A stretch of 64,000 nt of DNA from contig NC_018584.1 in NCBI RefSeq assembly GCF_000307025.1, positions 2,294,001-2,358,000 on the forward strand. Reading direction: 5' to 3'. Below, piece by piece: positions 46,280 to 55,202 of this stretch. The first letter of the stretch is position 1. Each line of letters opens with the position of its first letter. Below the pieces are notes generated by a model. That model did no database searches. It saw only the letters and a list, made by a program, of their open reading frames with translations, and was not told the DNA's origin. Source of the DNA: Listeria monocytogenes ATCC 19117 (GTDB lineage: Bacteria; Bacillota; Bacilli; Lactobacillales; Listeriaceae). The position numbers and the translations under genes are program-made.

Positions 46280-48053
46280 AGGGCTGTTCCTCTTCTAATT
46301 CTGGAGTGCTATAGGCTTCCTGTCTTAAATGACTAATTTCTTTTTCAAGTTGCTTTGCTTCATGTTGTGTTACTGGAGATGGAGAAGGTGATGAAGGGGT
46401 TTCTTCTAGAGAAACATGTTCTATAGTTTCTGTTATCTCTTTATTCTCAACAACTTGTTCCACAGAAGTTTCAATTTCTTCCGCTAAAGGACTTGGTGCA
46501 ATTAATGTATCATCAACTTCTTCCATTGGTAATACAGTTTCCGTTATAAAAGGTTCTGTACTTGTTTCAAAGTCTGATACGTTTTTAACAGGATAGTTTG
46601 GCAATTCTGCTGAATCTTTTACACCAACAGTATTTATAGGGAGCGTTTCTTCTTTGGATGTCATTGGATGTTCATCAAAAGCTGTTGCCGTTTTATCAAG
46701 AGAAGTTTCTTCTTCACCAGCTTGCACTAATAAATTATCCTGTAGTTCGTTTTGACGATAAGCGTGATCCAATTCTACTCCAGAACGAAGGTAATCATTT
46801 TCTGCGGCTTGTGTTTTATAGGCTTGTTCAGCATAGCGATTTTGCTGATCTTCTTTTTGTGCTCGTTGCTGCTGCCTTTCTTGAAGAGCTTGTTTTGGAT
46901 TGAAAGAAAAGTCTTTTAACTCTGCTTTTCCTTTGATAAGTGAGCGAACGATTTGTCCTTTATTCTTCCAAATGAATAGACCTAATAAAACTTTTACGAA
47001 CAGTCCAACAATCATTGTGACAATGTTTGTTACAACAAAAAAGGAATCTAGCAAATTTAGAATAGAGAACAAGAGACCAAAACCGAATCCAATCCCTATT
47101 TTTGAAGCAAACAGTGTTCCTAGTAACATGAATCCATTTTTTAACAGATGGTGCATGTTTGGAATCAAAGCTAAAAATAGTAGTGAGGGGAAGAGAAACA
47201 GAATTCCGTAAATTAATAGCTGGATTAAAATATTTGCAACCCCAATGATTAGTACCGCTGTTCCAATCACAATCAGCATAATAAATGTATTTAGTAAAAC
47301 AGCTACTTTTTCGGTCATACGATCAGAGGTGAGATAAGAATTTTTTTCGGAGTCTTTTTTTATTTTATCTGCAATTTCGTCTGTCTTTTTTTGATTAAAT
47401 GTTTCGCCACTTTTAACAAGATAGGATTCAAATTGCTCTTTTGATAAGTCAGTTTTCCCAAAATTGAGTAAAGCATAAGGTTTAATAACAAATTCATCAA
47501 AAATAAGATTTCGGATATTGCTTGTTCCATCTAATTGTTGGTTTGATCCGAGTAAGTTCTCTGAAATATTGCCATTGCCTTTTGTCAAACTACCACTTGT
47601 TAAATCAACTAATTGTCCTTGAACATTTTGAGATAGTATATTCACTTCTTGGATTTTGTTAGCACCATCCGAAAAGAAGGTCATACTTCCAACATAGATT
47701 AAAGTAAAAACACCAAATCGAATTAATGCTTTGCTGATTCCTTTTTCAAAAAAATCTTTCACTGAAATAACAATCACGAACGTAAAAAGGAGAATTCCTA
47801 CAACACTGAATAACTTATTGTAAATAGCACCAGTAGTAGAGAATAAATCCGGTAATACTCCTTCTAATAAATTTAAACTAAAGAGTTTGTCTATCACATA
47901 ATCTAATGCCAGAACAAGGTATTTGATTAAGCCAAAGGCAATATTGAGCAACGCATTTAGCACACTTTGTAAATTTTCATTGATGCTAAACCAGCCGCCT
48001 TTTTCAAAAAAGGATTGGAAACTGTCAATATCAAATAAATCTTTTAGTAACAT
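46266..48053 (-). CDS. VirB6-like channel protein (Tn916 ORF15-like)
   Basis: 595 residues. The first 380 residues carry six to eight membrane segments, with an extracellular stretch (about 115-225) between early segments. The C-terminal 210 residues are polar and rich in Gln, Glu, Pro and Ser (for example TPSSPSPSPVTQHE), predicted disordered and cytoplasmic. It corresponds to the VirB6/TcpH component of the Gram-positive type IV secretion channel. AGGAGCTGCT precedes the ATG. It lies between the VirB4 ATPase and the hydrolase. Confidence 0.85.
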   Translation of the reverse strand: MLLKDLFDIDSFQSFFEKGGWFSINENLQSVLNALLNIAFGLIKYLVLALDYVIDKLFSLNLLEGVLPDLFSTTGAIYNKLFSVVGILLFTFVIVISVKDFFEKGISKALIRFGVFTLIYVGSMTFFSDGANKIQEVNILSQNVQGQLVDLTSGSLTKGNGNISENLLGSNQQLDGTSNIRNLIFDEFVIKPYALLNFGKTDLSKEQFESYLVKSGETFNQKKTDEIADKIKKDSEKNSYLTSDRMTEKVAVLLNTFIMLIVIGTAVLIIGVANILIQLLIYGILFLFPSLLFLALIPNMHHLLKNGFMLLGTLFASKIGIGFGFGLLFSILNLLDSFFVVTNIVTMIVGLFVKVLLGLFIWKNKGQIVRSLIKGKAELKDFSFNPKQALQERQQQRAQKEDQQNRYAEQAYKTQAAENDYLRSGVELDHAYRQNELQDNLLVQAGEEETSLDKTATAFDEHPMTSKEETLPINTVGVKDSAELPNYPVKNVSDFETSTEPFITETVLPMEEVDDTLIAPSPLAEEIETSVEQVVENKEITETIEHVSLEETPSSPSPSPVTQHEAKQLEKEISHLRQEAYSTPELEEEQPYETT

Positions 48054-48065
48054 AGCAGCTCCTTT

Positions 48066-50588
48066 CTAAGTGCTAAAGGTCGTTTCCACATCTGCACTTG
48101 TATTTTTTTTGACCGTTTGCAGCATTTGATGGATTTCTTCATAAGGACAGTAGACAAGCATTTTGCCAACACGTCCTCGTAAATCTAAATAAAGGCAATG
48201 ATATTTTGGTAGATTTTTTAACCACTCAATATTCTCATTAGTGATTTCTAATCCTAAATGACGAAGAATATCTTCTCGTTCATCTTTGTCATCGTATGCA
48301 AAAATTCGTCCAAAGTTTCCTGTATCATCTTCTTCGGCTGTATCTTTAACAGATTGAGTGACAATAATCAGGGTATTGTTAAAACTTCGACCAACTCTGC
48401 GCATGGATTTGATAATCGCACGACCGTTTTTAGAAGAATTAAAAATCCAACTTTCATCAAATAGAACAACAGTGCTTTCCTCTCGGTCACGTAAGCCGAA
48501 AAGTTCACAGAATTTTCCAATAGACATCATCAACATGACCGATTTTCTTTGGGTAGCACTGTAATCATTGCTAAGTGTTTCTGCACGAGGCATTTCTAAC
48601 CCCAAAACTTCTAAGATAGTCACCTTATTCGTAAGATTTAGTCCTTCATTTTCGCCATAACTAAAAGCTAATTCTAAAATAGAACCTTGTACTGATTTCT
48701 TGATTAAGCTGGCTGTATCTCGTACCTCCTCATGTGGACTTTCCAGCATGAAGTCAACTACATGAAGTAAGCCTATTCGTTCACCTTGATCTCTTCTTTT
48801 TAATACAGTTTCGATTCCTTCTAGCATTGCCAATCTTGATTTTTTCTCTCTAGCACTAGTAAAATCATAAAGCTCTTCAAATAAGTCTTGCGCCATGTCT
48901 TTTGCAGCTACTCGATTAGGAATAAAACAGAAGGGATCAAGAACGCCTTTGTTACTGGTTTTATTTGGATCAAGTCTCACTTGGTGGAAGTGCTGTTGAA
49001 TGAAAGCACAAGTGTCGGGATACTTTTCTTGATAAAGTGGATGATTGATAACCTCCATAATCCAATCGAAGAACTCAGATTTAGGATCAACGTACAATCC
49101 TTTTCCATTCATTAAAACTGAAAGGAAGAAAATAAACTTTGCCAAGTAGGATTTTCCGTTTCCAGTGGGTCCAGTGATGGCAATGTGCGGGCTATTGGCT
49201 TTTTTATCAGCGATATCATTTTGGTTCCCAATAGATGGATTAAAGAAAATGGGTTTTCGACTCGTTTTTGCCACTTCTTTTGGTGTTAAGTTTCGAGTGT
49301 TTTTCAATTCCGAGACCATACCAATAGGAATTCCTACGTTATCACCAATCCGATTTTCAACACTCAATAACATTTCACTAATTCCTTCAACTGTGGTGTA
49401 GTGAAGCCAATTTTTTTCAGAACCTAGTTTGTTACCAGCTAAAAATTGATGGAAGAGAAATACTTGATCGGCTAAGCCTTTGACTATTTCAACATTTCGA
49501 GATTGGCATAAAGAAATGACGGTACGAATCCGACTACGACATTCCTCTGGTGTTTGTCCAAAGACACCAAAAAGTCCCAGCCATTTAATGACAGGGACTC
49601 TTAAGTCTATTTTATTGTTTAAGTCGGTCAAAGCATAACGATTAAAGCGACTGGATTTCATTTCGGAATCGCCCATAGAAACCGTTTCTTTTGCACTATT
49701 TTTTAATCGCTTGGCAGCACGAGAAGACTTTCCTTTTAATCCTCTACCACCTTTTAAGGGTTCAAAATGCCCTTTGAGTCGGAATTCTACTGGAAAGGGG
49801 AGACTTTGCACCACTTCTGCTATATGATTGAATGCCAAGTTGGGGGCGAATTTATGAATAGGAAGCAGAGCAATGTAGCTAGTTCCTTCTGAGCTTCTTA
49901 ACTTTAATAAGCCTTGTTCTTCTGTAGGATCAAGAATAGTATCTGTTAATGAATAGCTGCTATTTTCAACAAAATCAAGATCAAAGGAAGTCTTCATTCC
50001 ACGTACATAGGGATAACGGCAGGCTTGTAGCACTTCTTGTTCAGTAAGTCTACGCCCATTAACCGTTCCAACAAGTTGAAAAATTTCTGATTCTATTGAA
50101 CGGTATCGTTTTAAAAAATCTTCATCAACAGTTAGGTGATAGTGGTTCAAGGATAATAACTTTCCTGCGTAATAGTCAACGACTTCCATCGCTTTTCCTT
50201 TTACAGTTGTTGCAGAAGATAAACTAGAAAGTTTAACCCCAATATAAAATTTTTCCGTTGTGAGAACTCGAAGTTGATTTTCTAATTCGGAAAGTGTTCG
50301 ATCAACTAAACTATCGCCCATTGATTTTGCTTGTTCATCAAAATTTTCGGAGAAAGCTGCTAGCCGCTCACTAAGATTGTAAGAATGCGGATTTAGAAAT
50401 AGTTCAAAGTCCTCAAAACGGCGTAAGCTTTGTAAAAATTGATTCCATTTTTGTTTATGCTTTTCTTGAATTTCTTTATTTTGACCAATAACATAGTCGC
50501 TAGGACAAGTAAAATATGCCCAAACTTCATTTTCTGTAGTAAGCAATAAATTATGATAAACCTTATGAAATGGCTGTTTAAACTTCAT
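48066..50588 (-). CDS. VirB4-like conjugation ATPase (Tn916 ORF16-like)
   Basis: 840 residues. The C-terminal half is a motor domain with Walker A ITGPTGNGKSYLAKF near residue 475 and Walker B-like TVVLFDESWIF. The N-terminal half is the typical VirB4 region. It powers substrate movement or pilus-like assembly at the cytoplasmic side of the membrane. AAAGGTGG precedes the ATG. It lies 13 bases upstream of the VirB6-like gene and 15 downstream of the TcpE-like gene. Full length, no disruption seen. Confidence 0.93.
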   Translation of the reverse strand: MKFKQPFHKVYHNLLLTTENEVWAYFTCPSDYVIGQNKEIQEKHKQKWNQFLQSLRRFEDFELFLNPHSYNLSERLAAFSENFDEQAKSMGDSLVDRTLSELENQLRVLTTEKFYIGVKLSSLSSATTVKGKAMEVVDYYAGKLLSLNHYHLTVDEDFLKRYRSIESEIFQLVGTVNGRRLTEQEVLQACRYPYVRGMKTSFDLDFVENSSYSLTDTILDPTEEQGLLKLRSSEGTSYIALLPIHKFAPNLAFNHIAEVVQSLPFPVEFRLKGHFEPLKGGRGLKGKSSRAAKRLKNSAKETVSMGDSEMKSSRFNRYALTDLNNKIDLRVPVIKWLGLFGVFGQTPEECRSRIRTVISLCQSRNVEIVKGLADQVFLFHQFLAGNKLGSEKNWLHYTTVEGISEMLLSVENRIGDNVGIPIGMVSELKNTRNLTPKEVAKTSRKPIFFNPSIGNQNDIADKKANSPHIAITGPTGNGKSYLAKFIFFLSVLMNGKGLYVDPKSEFFDWIMEVINHPLYQEKYPDTCAFIQQHFHQVRLDPNKTSNKGVLDPFCFIPNRVAAKDMAQDLFEELYDFTSAREKKSRLAMLEGIETVLKRRDQGERIGLLHVVDFMLESPHEEVRDTASLIKKSVQGSILELAFSYGENEGLNLTNKVTILEVLGLEMPRAETLSNDYSATQRKSVMLMMSIGKFCELFGLRDREESTVVLFDESWIFNSSKNGRAIIKSMRRVGRSFNNTLIIVTQSVKDTAEEDDTGNFGRIFAYDDKDEREDILRHLGLEITNENIEWLKNLPKYHCLYLDLRGRVGKMLVYCPYEEIHQMLQTVKKNTSADVETTFST

Positions 50589-50602
50589 TTTTTTCCACCT
50601 TT

Positions 50603-51292
50603 CTATAATAATCTAGTGATTCGTTTACGAATGGATTGCTTGATTAATGAATGATATTGTTCCTTTAATTTAGGAATTTCTGACATCGGGATAACTCCGT
50701 CTGCAAATTGCCGAAAGAGTATTTTCTTCATTAGCAATACTTCATCATCTGTTTCAAACAATTCATAGAAACCTTCTTCTCTTGCCTTTAAGGATTCAAA
50801 TTCATGGATTAGTTCTGGAACAACACTATCTTTTATTTCTTGTTTCAATTGGTCAACATCTAATGTATTCATTTTTGCTTCTCCTTCTTTTTTTATGGAA
50901 AGCTGTTCAACGGTACAGCGATCATAAATTACTTTTTCTTGTTTAAATGAGTGAAGTTGCTCATGATACAGTGATTTATGCCCAAATACAAAGGTCAGAA
51001 GATAGAGAAAATAATCTTTCAAAAAAATATCCGCTCTCTTTCCATCCGGCTCAACTCGGTTAAATAGTTGTACTAATCCATAAGGAATAGCTAGAGAAAC
51101 TATGACGACTAATTGATTCATTCCAAAAAGTATCAAGAGAGCACTAAACACAATCGCAAAACTGACTGTTGCAACAGTGAAATCCTGTGCATAAACAACA
51201 AAAGGTAAGTGGACATTTTTGGCAATTTCTCTGATCATATAGGGTGCATTGAAGGGCTCTCTATAGTCTAATATCTGTTTTTCTATATTCAT
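50603..51292 (-). CDS. TcpE-family conjugal transfer membrane protein (Tn916 ORF17-like region)
   Basis: 229 residues. Two closely spaced hydrophobic segments lie at about 42-60 and 63-80, and the rest is a charged cytoplasmic domain. The N-terminus (DYREPFNAPYMIREIAKNV) resembles TcpE proteins, which help place the transfer complex in the membrane. There is no clear ribosome site; the start lies two bases after the stop of the upstream gene, so translation is probably coupled. Confidence 0.75.
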   Translation of the reverse strand: MNIEKQILDYREPFNAPYMIREIAKNVHLPFVVYAQDFTVATVSFAIVFSALLILFGMNQLVVIVSLAIPYGLVQLFNRVEPDGKRADIFLKDYFLYLLTFVFGHKSLYHEQLHSFKQEKVIYDRCTVEQLSIKKEGEAKMNTLDVDQLKQEIKDSVVPELIHEFESLKAREEGFYELFETDDEVLLMKKILFRQFADGVIPMSEIPKLKEQYHSLIKQSIRKRITRLL

Positions 51293-51294
51293 GA

Positions 51295-51633
51295 CTATAA
51301 CCCAAAGTAGCTTTTTAGATTAGAAAGTGAATTAAGAACGCCTGTAGGGTCTTTGATAACAGCGTAAATGATACCGCCAAAAAAGAGGATTGCAAAACCT
51401 TGAATCCATTTTGAATTTAGAAATTCTTTGATGACTAAATAAACAACAACTACACCAAAAATTGGTGCAATCCAGTCATTCAAGATATAGTTACTGGCTT
51501 CCTTAGCGTTTGCATCAGCATAAGCGACAGGAGATAGAGCGAAAAAGAATAAAAGGCTACTGAATAGTGTTGTGAGTTTGACAGTTAGTAGTTGTCTTTG
51601 CTGAGGAGAGCATACTATTTTCTTTTGTTTCAT
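51295..51633 (-). CDS. TcpD-like small membrane protein of the transfer channel
   Basis: 112 residues. Hydrophobic segments lie at about 20-38 (possible signal or first span, ending AYADA), 55-70 and 76-95. GGAGGAATTTAA precedes the ATG. Position between the TcpC- and TcpE-like genes matches the TcpD position of related elements. The size and two-span form are also like VirB2/VirB3-type proteins. Role assigned from order. Confidence 0.68.
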   Translation of the reverse strand: MKQKKIVCSPQQRQLLTVKLTTLFSSLLFFFALSPVAYADANAKEASNYILNDWIAPIFGVVVVYLVIKEFLNSKWIQGFAILFFGGIIYAVIKDPTGVLNSLSNLKSYFGL

Positions 51634-52653
51634 TTAAATTCCTCCTAAATAATGATGAATGGTTTCAATAAAATAAGTGTTTTCTCGTTGCTTCAACAAT
51701 AAAGTCATGGTTTCCTTGTGACCTATTTTTGTTTCACCATCAATAACATCAAATGTAACAAAAGCAAAGAGTTGTTTGTCTTTGAAGAAGGGTTTAATTT
51801 GGCTATTACTTATCTGATAATTACCTGTTAGAATTTCTGGTTCTTTCATCATAAATGCCATATCTTCCAATGAAGCAGATACATATTTATCAAGGAATGA
51901 CTGGATGAAACTGACAACCATTTTTTCTTCTTTGGTATCCACTTGTTGGTACTGAGAAATATCAGGCATTTTTAGTTGCCCATTTTTTGAAGTTAGTGAA
52001 GGCTCAAGAGTAAAATAAGGATAGGCAGTCACTTTAAACGATTGATTTTTTAATTGTATAAAAGGGATATTTAACAACACACGATTTTCAATTTTTTCGT
52101 AGTCAATATATTTTTCTTTGGTGACTACTTCTTTATTACCTTCTTTTTTCTTTACATCACGTTCTTTTGTAACTGGAGCATTGATTTCATAAGCAATACG
52201 GTATTGAGCCACCAATTGTCCATTTTCACTGATTAGATTATAAAAATCAGAAGAGAGTAGTTTTCGTTCAGTCCCCGTATTCTTTTCTTCATCTAGGGTA
52301 ATCATGAAATAGGTCTCTTGGAGTGAATTAAAACGTTTTTCAAATGCTTGCTGCTCGGTAGGAATATTAATGTAAGCTGTAATGAAAGGCTGTAGAAACT
52401 GTTTATACAATTCTGATGTAACAGCTGTATTTGTCTTTTTTGCTAATTCTTTGTGAATCGTTTCAGTTAATGTGGTTTGTTCTTTGCGAATAAGACTTTG
52501 CATTTGGGTAGATTTAACAAAGGCAAAGGGACCACTGCTGATTAACAAAAGCGTTAGGATTAGAAAGAAGGTACGAGTCGTTCGGATACTAGCGGCTTTT
52601 TCTTCTTTTGGTAAAGCTGGGGGATGATTCTTTTTCTCTTTGATAAATTTCAT
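51634..52653 (-). CDS. TcpC-like conjugation protein (Tn916 ORF13-like)
   Basis: 339 residues. A short cytoplasmic N-terminus and one membrane span (about 27-46, FFLILTLLLISSGPFAFV) are followed by a long extracellular part with two NTF2-like halves, as in TcpC of pCW3 (VirB8-like). The N-terminal domain spans about 85-225 and the C-terminal about 230-339. GGAGTAATTC precedes the ATG. It is part of the membrane-bound core of the transfer apparatus. It ends one base before the next gene begins. Confidence 0.85.
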   Translation of the reverse strand: MKFIKEKKNHPPALPKEEKAASIRTTRTFFLILTLLLISSGPFAFVKSTQMQSLIRKEQTTLTETIHKELAKKTNTAVTSELYKQFLQPFITAYINIPTEQQAFEKRFNSLQETYFMITLDEEKNTGTERKLLSSDFYNLISENGQLVAQYRIAYEINAPVTKERDVKKKEGNKEVVTKEKYIDYEKIENRVLLNIPFIQLKNQSFKVTAYPYFTLEPSLTSKNGQLKMPDISQYQQVDTKEEKMVVSFIQSFLDKYVSASLEDMAFMMKEPEILTGNYQISNSQIKPFFKDKQLFAFVTFDVIDGETKIGHKETMTLLLKQRENTYFIETIHHYLGGI

Positions 52654-52657
52654 TGAA

Positions 52658-53032
52658 TTACTCCTTTGTGATTATTAAAAAAGGGAACCCCTTTACCAAA
52701 TAAAGGAGTTCCTTTGCAGAAAGTTGCGTACCATAAATTTTTAAACGACTAGACTGAGAATTGAATAGATAGGTAGCTTTGTAAAAATCATACGAATAAC
52801 CAAGATAAACACCGGAATCGCTATAACGTTCTAGTCCTTCAATATAAAGACTGGTGTGTTTAGAAAGAATTCGTTCAAAACAGACTTCTTTTTTAGGAAT
52901 AAAAACCAGATTTTCTCGTTGAGTTAGTTTTTTTACAGTGAGAAATTGCCGAGCTTGTCTTTCGGGAATTTGTCTTTCTAAATAGAAAAAGCCATATTTT
53001 TTGAGTTCTTCTTTGAGATATTTCTGATTCAT
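52658..53032 (-). CDS. Unrecognised conjugation-module protein
   Basis: 124 residues, soluble, with mixed charged sequence and many aromatic residues (for example YLGYSYDFYKATYLF). No catalytic motif or membrane segment was seen. It overlaps the ardA stop by four bases (ATGA) and precedes tcpC by four bases, so it is co-translated within the transfer operon. In ICELm1-like elements a gene is found here, but I do not recall a function. Confidence 0.7.
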   Translation of the reverse strand: MNQKYLKEELKKYGFFYLERQIPERQARQFLTVKKLTQRENLVFIPKKEVCFERILSKHTSLYIEGLERYSDSGVYLGYSYDFYKATYLFNSQSSRLKIYGTQLSAKELLYLVKGFPFLIITKE

Positions 53033-53523
53033 GACAATACCTCAATAATAGTATTGTCGTTTGCTTGATAGAGGCGTCCATCTTGGCGTAAATCTTCACC
53101 AATTCCCCCATAGTCAACATTCCACTTGATTAAATCAGGAACACCAGATAAATAGCCAAGATCATCCACTAATTGTTCTGCATAGTCTTTATAAGAATAA
53201 CAGTCAGAGTAGACTTGAATTTCATCAATTTGTTCAAATGCATCTAAAATATCGCTGAAAAATCCGTACTCTACAAGTTCACCTAAATAGTGAATGGCTG
53301 GGTGTCCACTATGCTCATCCAGTTGTTCTGCTACTTCATTCATTTCATTAAAATTTTCATAGTGAGAAAGGGTAAATGGTGCCATGTAGTCTGTTATTAA
53401 ATGTTCCTGCCCATCCTCCAATTCGATTTTTTCTTTGACCTCTTCCCAATCAATAGGTAGTTCAAACCATCGCCCTTTATGGGTATGAAGATTTTCGATA
53501 TATAATTCAATCATTTTTTTCAC
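53029..53523 (-). CDS. ardA: Antirestriction protein ArdA
   Basis: 164 residues, strongly acidic with evenly spaced Asp and Glu, which mimic the charge of B-form DNA and block type I restriction enzymes. Family segments include DITDYMAPF-like LITDYMAPFTLSHYEN and DYAEQLVDDLGYL, similar to Tn916 ORF18. Expressed early in the recipient, it would protect the incoming element. AGAGGTG precedes the ATG. It lies four bases downstream of the relaxase gene. Confidence 0.93.
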   Translation of the reverse strand: MKKMIELYIENLHTHKGRWFELPIDWEEVKEKIELEDGQEHLITDYMAPFTLSHYENFNEMNEVAEQLDEHSGHPAIHYLGELVEYGFFSDILDAFEQIDEIQVYSDCYSYKDYAEQLVDDLGYLSGVPDLIKWNVDYGGIGEDLRQDGRLYQANDNTIIEVLS

Positions 53524-53526
53524 CTC

Positions 53527-54828
53527 TCAATTAAATAAAAATTGTGCTAATAGTTGTTCGACTTCATCTTGTGTAACAGTTACAGAAGAGGGAGTAGCTG
53601 CTTGAGTTTCTTCTTGTAGCAATAATTCTTTTATTGTTGTTGTAAGTTTTGCCAGCTCTTCTTGATCTTTTTCTTTTAGCTCTGCTTGCTGAATTCTAGA
53701 CATTAACTCATTTTTGCCAAACGTTTGATCCATAATCCAAATTTTCTTTAGCGTAGGAGCAAGATAGTTTGAGAGCCAGCGTAACGCTTTGTCATAATTT
53801 GGTTTTTCACCCTTCATGGTCAATCGTAATTCTTGCATACTTTCAATGACCATACGCCAATTTTGACTGTAATGAGTGCGCAGTCCATTTGAGTCGCAAT
53901 CATATACTTTGATGGCAGTATCAATTAATTCTTTGCCGATCCATTCAATTGTTTCTCCTGTAGAAAGTAAATACTCAACAAAGAGATAGGCTTTTTCGTC
54001 AGCTAAACGGATTTCATAACGATTTTTAATACCATATTTCTGACGAGCCATTTCAACAGATATTTCTTCTTTTTTTGCTAGTTCGTAATCTTTTTGGTAA
54101 AAGTTTAAATAAAATGGCGATTGTCTGGAACCAAAATAAAGAGAGAGTCCTTTGTTGAGCCGCTGCCCACTCTTAACAACAATTCCTCCTGTAAAATCAA
54201 AATTGCGAAAAGTGGTATCGACTAATCCTTGTTCAACTTTTTCTTTCAATTCAAATAAATCATAATTGGGATAAAGAAGAGAGAGATGTTCATCCAGAGC
54301 CAAATCAATTCGCGTAATTTTGGTGTCAATTATTAGACCTTCACCAAAAATATTCGATTGATAAAGCCGCCAAAAGAATGTCGTCCAAGTTTCTTCTTGT
54401 TCTTCTAGTACCAATTCATATTCTCGACAGCCTTGTCCACGCAGTTCAATCATCACTCCCATATCTAGGTTTTCTGGATTTGAGAAAACAAAGATGTCAC
54501 TAAAACAATAGCTTTCAGTATAATGATTAAAGCCATAGTTTTTGTAAATGAATACATCTGGATTCATTTGTAATATTTTCTCAATTACTTGAGAAGGGGA
54601 GTGGATTTTGAATCGAACACGAAGAAAATCAATTTTTGCTTCCATGGGTAGAAAGCCACCGTCCAAATGGAATGTTTTGCGTATTTTTTCTATGGATTTT
54701 TTTGGGATCGTTCGTTTACCAGTTTCAATCATAGAGAGGTATGATTTACTCCAATCAAGCTTTTCGGCAAATTGCTGTTGTGTTAATTGTAGTCGCTTTC
54801 GTAAAATTTTTATTTCTTGATTATTCAT
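53527..54828 (-). CDS. Relaxase/rep-like initiator (MobT type, Tn916 ORF20-like)
   Basis: 433 residues. An N-terminal Cro/XRE helix-turn-helix (QLTQQQFAEKLDWSKSYLSMIETGKR region, about 10-50) is followed by a Rep_trans-type domain that nicks oriT; the DLALDEH and KTRIDLAL-like stretch near 170 fits the metal-binding area and a tyrosine in the FYLNFYQKDYE region (about 235-245) is a candidate nucleophile. In Tn916 this protein nicks oriT and works with Int and the coupling protein. The oriT segment lies directly upstream. Confidence 0.88.
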   Translation of the reverse strand: MNNQEIKILRKRLQLTQQQFAEKLDWSKSYLSMIETGKRTIPKKSIEKIRKTFHLDGGFLPMEAKIDFLRVRFKIHSPSQVIEKILQMNPDVFIYKNYGFNHYTESYCFSDIFVFSNPENLDMGVMIELRGQGCREYELVLEEQEETWTTFFWRLYQSNIFGEGLIIDTKITRIDLALDEHLSLLYPNYDLFELKEKVEQGLVDTTFRNFDFTGGIVVKSGQRLNKGLSLYFGSRQSPFYLNFYQKDYELAKKEEISVEMARQKYGIKNRYEIRLADEKAYLFVEYLLSTGETIEWIGKELIDTAIKVYDCDSNGLRTHYSQNWRMVIESMQELRLTMKGEKPNYDKALRWLSNYLAPTLKKIWIMDQTFGKNELMSRIQQAELKEKDQEELAKLTTTIKELLLQEETQAATPSSVTVTQDEVEQLLAQFLFN

Positions 54829-55202
54829 GGGTCACCTGCCTTGTTGTTCACAAAATAAATGAAAATTGTTTACAGCTTTATTCTTAAAGAAAAGCTTTAT
54901 TAATAAGGGATTTTGATAACCAATTTGTCTTTCTTGTAAAAAGTTACCCCCATGTTATTTAGCGGGGGTAACAGGTTAGAGCGAGCGCTGCTCGCCCTAA
55001 CCACGCACAGTCATAGGCAGGAAACCTGCCTATTCCTTTTCGTTCTACCGCCACACACCAAAGTGTGCGGCTTTCACAAGGAAACCTTGTTCATAAAACG
55101 AAGCGGTTAGTATCAGCTTCTTCCATCCGCTGAGGCAACGAAAAAAGGGCAACAAAAGATAAAGCTTTTCCTTTCCCTTTTTTCATTGATATAGGGAGTA
55201 TC
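54829..55202. other. Intergenic region holding oriT
   Basis: About 370 bases between the relaxase and the coupling-protein gene. The left 110 bases are A+T-rich; the right part is G+C-rich and full of inverted repeats (see the oriT entry). An A run and T-rich stretch near 55140-55190 form a further stem before the coupling-protein gene. Confidence 0.7.
54943..55135. other. Origin of transfer, oriT (Tn916-like)
   Basis: A dense set of inverted repeats: GTTACCCCC/GGGGGTAAC (54943-54972), GGTTAG-GCGAGC with GCTCGC-CTAACC (54974-55002), ATAGGCAGG/CCTGCCTAT (55013-55033), CCGCCACAC/GTGTGCGG (55048-55070) and CAAGG/CCTTG (55077-55089); TTCGTT and AACGAA enclose the last two. Tn916 has its oriT at the same place between orf20 and orf21 with similar GTTACCCCC repeats. 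The exact nick site was not located. Confidence 0.82.
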
